The notes beneath the pieces were generated by a model. The model worked only from the letters and a program-made list of their open reading frames with translations. It was not told the DNA's origin and made no database searches. Below, one piece after another: positions 1 to 6,827 of a stretch of DNA of 22,854 nt. The stretch comes from a virus: positions 1-22,854 of IMG/VR virus record IMGVR_UViG_3300027859_000083, one strand, 5' to 3'. The translations under genes and the position numbers were made by a program. Each line of letters starts with the position of its first letter. The stretch's first letter is position 1.

Positions 1-1
1 A

Positions 2-904
2 TCACTAAAGAAAGCAGGTGGTTCACAACTACTATCTGCTGGTAAGTTCGAATCAATATCTACAGTAGAAGCTGCAATGAGAATGTATTCTATCGACCCA
101 AAAGGTAAAAGAAAAGTAGAATCATTAATTGATAATTTAGAAAAGAAAATGATTAAACTATCTACAAAAGATACTGTAGGTAAGTTAGAAAAGTTAGCAA
201 AGAAATCAAACTTATCACCAGCAGATAAAAAGAAAGTTGCAGAGTTAGACCAAGGTCAATTATATGCAGACGAACTAACAGATGAAATGGAAAAATTATT
301 CAACTCAGAAGCTTTGATGAAAGAATACTTTTGTTGGGAAGCTGCAACTGGTGAAAACAAATTCGGTAAAGGTTCTAAAGGTGTTGCAAACCAAGTGGTG
401 ACCTTTAAGGAAACAGGAATAATTACAGATGTTTTAAAATTAGATTCACCTAGTAAAGCAGGTAAAACACTTGCAAAGGGTAATAATTTTTATGTATCAT
501 TTAAAAGTTCATCTGGTTCACCACCTTATCTTTCATTAAGAAGCAGAAAATTAAAAAAATCAGAAATGCAAACTAATTCATATCAACCTACATTTGCAGA
601 GATTATAAAAGAAGAATGTGCAAAAGAAAGAATAGGAATGCAAGTCTTACACGAAAGTAATGTAGAACAGTTGGATGAATTTCAAATGTTTAACAAATTA
701 GTATCTAAGGCAAAAAATGTTGCATCTTCTATTAAGAATCAAGCAAAAAGAATTCTTGATGGTATTATGAAAAGAATGAAAGCTGCATTTGACTGGATTA
801 AGAAACAAGGTAGAAGACTAATCGATGCAGTTTTAAATTTCTTTGGATTAGATATTAAGGGTATAAAACTAACAGGGGGTGGGAAGTATCCCATAAAGAT
901 ATGA
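2..904 (+). CDS. Unrecognised phage protein, 5' end cut by window
   Basis: The reading frame is open from the first bases of the window, so the gene starts upstream. The first in-frame ATG (77) is only an internal methionine candidate. I do not recognise the family. What is visible: a Lys/Glu-rich, probably helical N-terminal half, a middle part rich in Ser/Gly and beta-prone residues, and a C-terminal region of about 70 residues made of consecutive basic amphipathic helices (for example RILDGIMKRMKAAFDWIKKQ and RLIDAVLNFFGLDIKG). Such helices could bind membranes or DNA, but this is inference. It ends in an ATGA overlap with the ParB-like gene, so the two are probably translationally coupled. 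A virion or capsid-internal role is possible from the neighbours only. Confidence 0.75.
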   Translation, partial: SLKKAGGSQLLSAGKFESISTVEAAMRMYSIDPKGKRKVESLIDNLEKKMIKLSTKDTVGKLEKLAKKSNLSPADKKKVAELDQGQLYADELTDEMEKLFNSEALMKEYFCWEAATGENKFGKGSKGVANQVVTFKETGIITDVLKLDSPSKAGKTLAKGNNFYVSFKSSSGSPPYLSLRSRKLKKSEMQTNSYQPTFAEIIKEECAKERIGMQVLHESNVEQLDEFQMFNKLVSKAKNVASSIKNQAKRILDGIMKRMKAAFDWIKKQGRRLIDAVLNFFGLDIKGIKLTGGGKYPIKI

Positions 905-1626
905 AGAGTTTTATAAGATATATAGCAGAAGGTAAGGGTGGTGCAGAAGCTGGTAAGATGGAACTTATCAAAACAGATGAAAAGAAAGCATACGAATATG
1001 CAAAGAAACTTTTTGATAAAAAAGGATTTGATATAGATAAAGAGATTCCTAAATTTTCTGCAAACTACAAAATTGCACAAAAACTTGCAAGGATGGGATT
1101 TGCACAAAGAAAAGATATGCCTGTAATCGATAACAGAGATATTAAACTATTACAAAAAAGATTAAAAGCAGGTGCAATTGATATTGCAAGACCTTTTGCA
1201 AAGAACGAAGTTCCAGATGACCCATTTCCTCAAGGACTAGACAAAGAGACAGGAAAGAAATGGGTAAATGGTGGTCTTGCAAAGAATGATGGTGAATCAT
1301 CCGATGACAAAGTAAATGTTAAAATTAAAAAGATTGCAGTAGGAAAACTAAAACCTATTCAGAGTCAAATCTATTTTGACAAATCAATTAAGAATGTATC
1401 AAAGTTTGGTGCAAAAGGAACTAAAGACTTTTCTGCATCTAAGAATAATTTTTATGTGGTATCTAAAGATGACAGAATCATAGATGGTCACCACAGATTT
1501 TTATCTGCTGTATTGGTTGACCCAGCAATAAATGTGACTGCATTAGAAATAGATTTACCAATCAAAGATTTACTACCCTTAACACTTGCATATACAGATG
1601 CAATAGGAAATGTGAGAAACAAATAA
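901..1626 (+). CDS. ParB/sulfiredoxin-like domain protein with capsid-targeting-like leader
   Basis: 241 residues. The C-terminal third (about 148-225) has the layout of a ParB N-terminal-like (ParB/Srx) domain: a conserved strand (GKLKPIQSQIYFDKS), then FYVVSKDDRIIDGHHRF at 184-200. The DGHHRF segment matches the family's G-H-x-R-nucleotide-binding motif. Family members bind or hydrolyse CTP/ATP or act as nucleases; which applies here cannot be told. The first ten residues, MKSFIRYIAE, closely resemble the T4 internal-protein capsid-targeting leader, ending in the (L/I)xE pattern cut by prohead protease. The start at 901 is set by the ATGA overlap with the upstream gene. The stop overlaps the next ATG (TAATG). 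An injected DNA- or nucleotide-acting protein is inference. Confidence 0.8.
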   Translation: MKSFIRYIAEGKGGAEAGKMELIKTDEKKAYEYAKKLFDKKGFDIDKEIPKFSANYKIAQKLARMGFAQRKDMPVIDNRDIKLLQKRLKAGAIDIARPFAKNEVPDDPFPQGLDKETGKKWVNGGLAKNDGESSDDKVNVKIKKIAVGKLKPIQSQIYFDKSIKNVSKFGAKGTKDFSASKNNFYVVSKDDRIIDGHHRFLSAVLVDPAINVTALEIDLPIKDLLPLTLAYTDAIGNVRNK

Positions 1627-2846
1627 TGGCAAGTCCAAATGTACATTTAGAACATATAGAAGATGAGATATTCAATAATGGTATTGATGGTGGTCGTGCA
1701 TCTATAAACTTTATTAGGTCACTTCGTGATATGTTATCATCTGGAAGTTCAAAAAGTACCAATGTAACTGTTAAGTGGGATGGTGCTCCAGCAATTTGGT
1801 GTGGAACTAATCCAGAGTCAGGCAACTTCTTTGTTGCGAAGAAAAGTTTATTTAGAAAAACAGGCCCTAGGTTCTATGAGTCTATCAAAGAAATAAATGA
1901 TGCAGATGATTTATCGGAAACACTTAAAGATAAGTTTAAAGCATGTTATACTAATCTAAAAGATTTAGGATTTACAGAGATACTCCAAGGTGACTTGATG
2001 TTTATCAAAGGAGATTTAGAAACACAAAAAATTAACGGCGAAAGCTATATTACCTTTGGCCCTAATACTATCACTTATGCAGTTCCTTCTACATCTAAAC
2101 TTGCATCTACTATGAGGAAAGCAAACATAGGTATTGTGTTTCATACAACATACACAGGTGACTCATTATCAAATCTTAAAGCATCATTTGGTGCAAACAT
2201 ATCTAAACTCAAGAGTTCAAGTAAAGTCTGGATGGACAATGCAGAATACAATGATGTATCTGGAACTGCAACATTAACTAAAAAAGATACAGCAGAATTA
2301 ACCAGATTAATGTCCAGAACAGGTAAGTTATTTGCAAAGATTAAAAAACCAGCCCTTGATGCATTCCTTAAAACTCAAGGTGAGATGGAAGCTGGGATGA
2401 GTTATAAAACATATCATAACAGTAAAGTGAGAGCAGGTGAAAACTTCCTACGACTAAACTACAAGAAACATGCAGATGGATACTTTCAGTTTGTTGAAGA
2501 GAAGTGGGATGCAAAGATAGATAAGCTTAAATCTGCTTCAGCAAAAAAAGTCAAAGCAAAAAACAAGAATATATACTTAACACAGATTAGAAAACAATTA
2601 TTAACACTTAAGTTGTTAGTTGAGTTTCAAGCATTAATAAACTATGCAAAGATTAAGATACTTACAAAAGTAAATAAAGCAAAACAATTAACAGATATGT
2701 TTGTTAAAAAAGATAATGGTTTTGATGTTGTTGCACCAGAAGGTTTTGTTGCAATTGACAATAATCTTGGTGGTGCAGTAAAGTTAGTAGATAGAATGGA
2801 ATTCTCACTAAATAACTTTACAGTTCAGAAAGATTGGGACAAATAA
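1626..2846 (+). CDS. Ligase-like nucleotidyltransferase (KxDG motif), DUF6267-like
   Basis: 406 residues. It resembles a conserved family of T4-like phages that I recall as DUF6267 (NVHLEHIEDEI start, then VKWDGAPAI). The sequence carries what look like ordered motifs of the covalent nucleotidyltransferase (DNA/RNA ligase, capping enzyme) superfamily. These are motif I K50-W-D-G53, a motif III-like ILQGDLMF (119-126), a motif IIIa-like IGIVFHTTY (168-176), motif IV E372-G-F-V and motif V VKLVDR (386-391), with K50 the predicted AMP-linked lysine. No OB-fold or zinc domain is evident. The substrate is unknown; a nucleic-acid end-joining or sealing role would fit the nearby nucleotidylyltransferase and P-loop kinase. 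It starts in TAATG with the ParB-like gene. The motif assignment is mine from reading, not from a profile search. Confidence 0.8.
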   Translation: MASPNVHLEHIEDEIFNNGIDGGRASINFIRSLRDMLSSGSSKSTNVTVKWDGAPAIWCGTNPESGNFFVAKKSLFRKTGPRFYESIKEINDADDLSETLKDKFKACYTNLKDLGFTEILQGDLMFIKGDLETQKINGESYITFGPNTITYAVPSTSKLASTMRKANIGIVFHTTYTGDSLSNLKASFGANISKLKSSSKVWMDNAEYNDVSGTATLTKKDTAELTRLMSRTGKLFAKIKKPALDAFLKTQGEMEAGMSYKTYHNSKVRAGENFLRLNYKKHADGYFQFVEEKWDAKIDKLKSASAKKVKAKNKNIYLTQIRKQLLTLKLLVEFQALINYAKIKILTKVNKAKQLTDMFVKKDNGFDVVAPEGFVAIDNNLGGAVKLVDRMEFSLNNFTVQKDWDK

Positions 2847-2862
2847 ATTATGGAGATATATT

Positions 2863-4074
2863 ATGGCAACTTCGTTGAAAGAGTACCAGTATCATGGTGC
2901 ATCATTTGGTAATGAGGGGTTAACCCTAAAAGATAAAGATGGACAACCTTTTATAATAAGAAAAGATATTTTAGAATGGGGTGGTTCAACAGTTTGGGAA
3001 AAATGTCATCCCACATTCATTTCACAAAAAAGAAAAGTTATACTTACATGTCCTCGTAAAGTAGGACATTCTTCTATTCGTTTTTATTTAAGTTATATGA
3101 ATAGTCATTATGATGATGACTGGACTTGGATTGAAGGAATAGATAGAGACCCACAAGAATGGTTAAGTGATGAAGATTCAGAATCTTTGTATCAAGATTT
3201 ATATTCAGACAATCCAGAAAACTCTAAAATATGTGTAGTTCCAGAACCAGATGCTTGTAGTAACACAAATCTTGAAGGTAATCAATACCATTATGGTTCT
3301 CAATTTATATCTAAAAAAGATACAGAGGAAGTAAACAAATTATTTGGAAAAGAAAATGATATCATATGGCCATTAGAATTTTCTGATAACAGTGAAAAAA
3401 TATTGAATAATGAAAGAGCATTCTTTCCACCATGGCAAAAACTAAAACCATTTTCGGATTATAAAACTTATTTAATAGTTAGAGACCCTTGGGATAGATT
3501 TATATCTGGACTAATAACAGAAATGGATAATGGTCTCATGAATCCTTGGAAGTATGATTCTATTGCAAATACAGAAAAGGGATGGGAACTTCTGTATACT
3601 GCTGTGAAAAGAATACTATTCTTTACAGAACCAGAATATCTTACATTAGGTGGTATGGATGGCCCTCAAGCAAATCATACATTTCTGTTAGGAAGACCTC
3701 TATGGAAAGGTGAATCTATGTATGATTCATATGATGTGTTAATTGACTTTAAACATGAATTAGAATTTGAATCAAATGAACAGGAAATAATGTCTGTATC
3801 TAATGATTCTTTAAAAAATAGTAAAGGTATTATTGATTCTCTTTTACATTATGGATTCATAAATCAAGAAGTTGTTGATGAATTCTATGGAAAACAACAC
3901 CATTCAATGTATGAACATACTCATATCAATGTGACACCTTATATCAGACAACATGTGATAAGTGAGTTACAGGAAGATAAAGACCTAAAAGAATGGTGGG
4001 ATAGAGCTCGTGAATTGGTTGATATTGAGTATAAACTCATAGAAAACAATAAACATAAAATCGAAAAAACATAA
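2863..4074 (+). CDS. PAPS-dependent sulfotransferase-like protein
   Basis: 403 residues. Two signatures of the sulfotransferase fold are visible. The 5'-phosphosulfate loop is VILTCPRKVGHSSIRFYL (59-76), with Lys66 and Ser70/71 in the expected places. The 3'-phosphate site is YLIVRDPWDRFISGL (203-217), with Arg207 and Ser215. The family moves sulfate from PAPS to sugars, lipids, proteins or small alcohols, and the motif style is closest to carbohydrate sulfotransferases. No signal peptide or membrane segment is seen, so cytosolic action is likely. The start has a clear Shine-Dalgarno (GGAG, 2852-2855). The insert between the two motifs (about 125 residues) is long and acidic. A phage could use it to modify a host surface glycan or a virion protein. 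Acceptor unknown. Confidence 0.8.
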   Translation: MATSLKEYQYHGASFGNEGLTLKDKDGQPFIIRKDILEWGGSTVWEKCHPTFISQKRKVILTCPRKVGHSSIRFYLSYMNSHYDDDWTWIEGIDRDPQEWLSDEDSESLYQDLYSDNPENSKICVVPEPDACSNTNLEGNQYHYGSQFISKKDTEEVNKLFGKENDIIWPLEFSDNSEKILNNERAFFPPWQKLKPFSDYKTYLIVRDPWDRFISGLITEMDNGLMNPWKYDSIANTEKGWELLYTAVKRILFFTEPEYLTLGGMDGPQANHTFLLGRPLWKGESMYDSYDVLIDFKHELEFESNEQEIMSVSNDSLKNSKGIIDSLLHYGFINQEVVDEFYGKQHHSMYEHTHINVTPYIRQHVISELQEDKDLKEWWDRARELVDIEYKLIENNKHKIEKT

Positions 4075-4082
4075 ATACTTGT

Positions 4083-4745
4083 ATGAAATCTTTCAGAGAC
4101 ATAGTAGAGGTGAAATCCAAGTCGGCAGTTTTTGCATTTGGTAGGTTCAATCCACCAACGGCTGGACATCTTAAACTTGCAATGAAAGTAAAAAGTGTCG
4201 CAGGTTTAGATGATGGATTCATCTATACAAGTCATAGTCAAGACTCAAAGAAGAATCCATTAGATTATAGAACCAAAACAAAGTTCATGAAACTCTTGTT
4301 TAAACCAGCTCGAGGAGTAACAGTTTCTACATCTAATTCTAGAACAGTATTTGATGTAGTTGTTGATTTATATAACCAAGGATACAGAAGTGTAAAGATG
4401 GTTGCTGGTTCAGATAGATTAAAAGAGTTTGAAAGTCTACTCACAAAGTACAATGGTGTGAAAGGTAGACATGGTTTCTACAACTTTAAAGATATCGAAT
4501 TGGTATCGGCAGGTGAAAGAGACCCAGATGCAGATGACATATCTGGTATGTCTGCATCTAAGATGAGAGCAATGGCTTTCGATGGTGATGAGAAAACATT
4601 TGTTAAATCATTACCAAGAACTTTTAGACAAGGAAAACAACTGTATAAGGCAGTAAGAAAGGGAATGGCAATTCGAGAAGAATTCCATCATATACCAGAG
4701 TACATGCAAAATGATATTGGAAAATACATACGAATCGCTACTTGA
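4083..4745 (+). CDS. Cytidylyltransferase-like nucleotidylyltransferase
   Basis: 220 residues. It has the HIGH-superfamily nucleotidylyltransferase layout: FGRFNPPTAGHLKL at 19-32 (the TxGH motif, Thr26-Ala-Gly-His29) and ISGMSASKMRAMA at 153-165, matching the ISxTxxR motif (here SGMSASKMR). Relatives include NMN adenylyltransferase and pantetheine-phosphate adenylyltransferase. The overall form also matches nucleotidyltransferases common in marine T4-like phages. The substrate cannot be assigned; NAD or CoA metabolism is possible, and CoA would be notable given the acyl carrier proteins at 16142-16599. The N-terminus MKSFRDIVE is a short version of the capsid-targeting-like leader and lies directly before the catalytic domain. 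The last 35 bases overlap the next gene. Confidence 0.85.
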   Translation: MKSFRDIVEVKSKSAVFAFGRFNPPTAGHLKLAMKVKSVAGLDDGFIYTSHSQDSKKNPLDYRTKTKFMKLLFKPARGVTVSTSNSRTVFDVVVDLYNQGYRSVKMVAGSDRLKEFESLLTKYNGVKGRHGFYNFKDIELVSAGERDPDADDISGMSASKMRAMAFDGDEKTFVKSLPRTFRQGKQLYKAVRKGMAIREEFHHIPEYMQNDIGKYIRIAT

Positions 4746-6141
4746 GGGAATAAACGACCCTGGCGTATTTAAAGCTGTCTTCATGGCAGGTGGGCCAGGT
4801 TCTGGAAAATCTCTTGCAGCTAAAAAATTAGGTTTCTTATCTATGGGTTTACGACCAGTAAACTCAGACTCATCTTTTGAAAATGGTCTTAAGAAAGCAG
4901 GTCTTTCACTTAAGATGCCAGAAGACGAAGAAGAACAAAGAGATGCAATCAGAGTTCATGCAAAAGCCATGACTGCAAAACGACAAGACATGTTAGTTAA
5001 AGGTCGTATAGGTCTTGTTATAGATTCTACTGCAAGAGATATAAAGAAACTACTTATACAAAAGAAATTACTAGAACAACTCGGTTACGAAACTGCAATG
5101 GTATTTGTAAATACTTCTTTAGAAACTGCATTAGACAGAAATAGAACAAGAGAAAGAAGTATACCAGATAAAATAGTACAAGATAACCATGCAAAAGTTC
5201 GTTCAAACATGGGTAAACTACAAAATGCATTTGGTCGTCCAAATTTCTTCATTATCGACAATGATGGTGATGTAAAAGATTTAGAAAAAAATACAACTAA
5301 AGTGTTTCCTAGACTACAATCATTTGTAAAAAGTTTCCCTTCTAATAAAATGGCACAATCATGGAAAAAGGCACTAACTATGAAACCTATGAAAAATATC
5401 AAACTTGCAGCTGAATATGAGAGTCCAGCAGATATGGACGATAGATTATTCAATGAAGATGCAACAACAGATGCACTAAAAGGTAAACAAGAAAGAGAAA
5501 AAGAACAACTTAAAGTAAAACACGATAGAGAAATGGATGCAGATAGAAGAAGAATAACAAGGGACAAGAATAGAGATACAGACCCATCATCTACTAATGA
5601 AGTCTCAGATGCAGTTCAAGCCACAAAAGAAAAGATTTATAAAGACCTCAAGAAGAAGAAAGATTACTTTGAGAAAGAGTATGGTGATAAAGCAAAAGAA
5701 GTCATGCATGGAACAGCAATGAATCAAGCAAAGAAAATACATAAGGTTGCAGAAGGTAGGTTTAATACTGAACTAACCAGACAACTACAACTTGAAGTAT
5801 TAACTGCAGCTCAAAGAAGAAAAATCGGAATGAGGATGAAAAGGTTTGCTAAAAAGATTCAAAAAACTAAAGAAAGAATGAAGAAAAGAATGAAAAATTC
5901 TAAACAACTTCAAACAAAAGCAAACAAACAAGCAAGAATAACCATGTTTAAAAAGATGTCTGGTGGTAAAACACCTGGCCAAGTTTCAATAGGAACTAGA
6001 ATTGCAGTAGGTAAAAAACTTGATAAAAAGAAAGGTGCAATAGCAAAACTTGCTAAAAAACTATTGCCTAAGGTTAGAAAAGCAGAACAAGAAAGACTTG
6101 CAAGATTTAGACAACAACAAAATCAGAAAAAGAAACAGTAG
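4711..6141 (+). CDS. P-loop kinase (zeta-toxin/AAA_33-like) with long basic tail
   Basis: 476 residues. The N-terminal domain (about 20-215) has Walker A GGPGSGKS (27-34), a Walker B-like LVIDSTARD (102-110) and an Arg-rich lid region (ALDRNRTRERSIPD), as in small-molecule or polynucleotide kinases and zeta-toxin-like proteins. The remaining 260 residues are a highly charged linker and a Lys/Arg-rich, helical tail (LTAAQRRKIGMRMKRFAKKI, and KKLLPKVRKAEQERLARFR near the end). I recall that tail from other marine T4-like phage proteins, and it looks fit to bind DNA. The leader MILENTYESLLE|G contains two (L/I)xE sites. The start overlaps the upstream nucleotidylyltransferase by 35 bases in another frame. 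The kinase substrate is unknown. Confidence 0.8.
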   Translation: MILENTYESLLEGINDPGVFKAVFMAGGPGSGKSLAAKKLGFLSMGLRPVNSDSSFENGLKKAGLSLKMPEDEEEQRDAIRVHAKAMTAKRQDMLVKGRIGLVIDSTARDIKKLLIQKKLLEQLGYETAMVFVNTSLETALDRNRTRERSIPDKIVQDNHAKVRSNMGKLQNAFGRPNFFIIDNDGDVKDLEKNTTKVFPRLQSFVKSFPSNKMAQSWKKALTMKPMKNIKLAAEYESPADMDDRLFNEDATTDALKGKQEREKEQLKVKHDREMDADRRRITRDKNRDTDPSSTNEVSDAVQATKEKIYKDLKKKKDYFEKEYGDKAKEVMHGTAMNQAKKIHKVAEGRFNTELTRQLQLEVLTAAQRRKIGMRMKRFAKKIQKTKERMKKRMKNSKQLQTKANKQARITMFKKMSGGKTPGQVSIGTRIAVGKKLDKKKGAIAKLAKKLLPKVRKAEQERLARFRQQQNQKKKQ

Positions 6142-6154
6142 AATTACTGATATA

Positions 6155-6162
6155 TATAAATA
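6155..6162 (+). promoter_or_regulatory. T4-type late promoter box TATAAATA
   Basis: An exact match to the T4 late consensus TATAAATA lies in the 50-base gap before the gene at 6192. In T4 this octamer is centred near -10 and is read by gp55 with the gp45 clamp. A start site near 6168 would leave a short leader containing the strong Shine-Dalgarno AGGAG (6181-6185). The location in one of the few real gaps makes chance less likely. Confidence 0.65.
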
Positions 6163-6191
6163 CTATAAGAAAGATTTAACAGGAGACCACA

Positions 6192-6824
6192 ATGTCAGAT
6201 ATAAACGATAGATTAAAATTCCAAAGTGGGACTGATAAGGTAACTCAATCGGTTGCTGACGCGGTCTCAGATGTCCTTAATTCTGGACAAACACCACAAA
6301 CTCGTATGGAGAAACAAGCTGCACTTCATAATTATCCTTTACAAGGTAAACCAGAAGTTGCAGAAACATTCACCAGAGAACTTGCAGAACTTAAAAAAGC
6401 AGTAAATGATGACAAAAAACAATTTGTTATGGCTGCTCGTAAAGCAAAAGCAGATGGTAAAAAAACCTTTATGTTTGCTGGTAAAGAATACCCTTGTACA
6501 GTAGGTGAAGAAGTAGTTGATGAAACTAATAAAAACGACAAATCAGATGATGGTGAAGGGTTAGACGCAGTTCAACCAAAAGCAGTTAAGAAAAAGTTTA
6601 AAGATAGAAAAGACAAAGACATCGATAACGATGGTGATGTTGATTCATCTGATAAATTCTTGCATAAGAAAAGAAAAGCAATCTCAAAAGCAATGGATAA
6701 AAAAGAAGATGCATCTGAGATTAAGTATGATGCAAGAAGTAAGTCCTTCAAAGAAACACTTAGAAGGTTAGGATATGTTAAAGAAAAATCTTTAATATAC
6801 AACAATAAGAAAGCTGGAAAATAA
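6192..6824 (+). CDS. Unrecognised phage protein with EF-hand-like calcium loop
   Basis: 210 residues, function not recognised. The middle holds a short module, DGKKTFMFAGKEYPCTV (88-104), that I recall from other marine phage proteins. It is followed by an acidic stretch and a perfect EF-hand/dockerin-type loop, DIDNDGDVDSSD (143-154), with Asp at loop positions 1, 3, 5 and 12, Gly at 6 and Val at 8. The loop is flanked by basic helices, and the C-terminus is Lys-rich. A calcium-binding virion component is a reasonable guess. It is the first gene behind an exact late promoter box and has a strong AGGAG Shine-Dalgarno seven bases before ATG, both pointing to late expression. The gene ends four bases before the next ATG. 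Confidence 0.75.
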   Translation: MSDINDRLKFQSGTDKVTQSVADAVSDVLNSGQTPQTRMEKQAALHNYPLQGKPEVAETFTRELAELKKAVNDDKKQFVMAARKAKADGKKTFMFAGKEYPCTVGEEVVDETNKNDKSDDGEGLDAVQPKAVKKKFKDRKDKDIDNDGDVDSSDKFLHKKRKAISKAMDKKEDASEIKYDARSKSFKETLRRLGYVKEKSLIYNNKKAGK

Positions 6825-6827
6825 ACT

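Noticed and set aside
41-58. GTTCGAATC, resembling a tRNA T-loop near the left edge.
   Set aside because: No cloverleaf or acceptor pairing can be built, and the bases are part of the open frame that runs into the 5'-cut gene.
4070-4077. CATAAATA, a one-mismatch late promoter box just before the nucleotidylyltransferase gene.
   Set aside because: It overlaps the stop codon of the sulfotransferase gene and lies five bases from the ATG, so a transcript from it would start at or inside the coding region.
5085-5567. Long open frame on the - strand inside the kinase gene, and similar - strand frames elsewhere.
   Set aside because: All are antisense to well-supported genes and rich in Ser, Leu and Phe, as expected from reading Lys/Glu-rich genes backwards.
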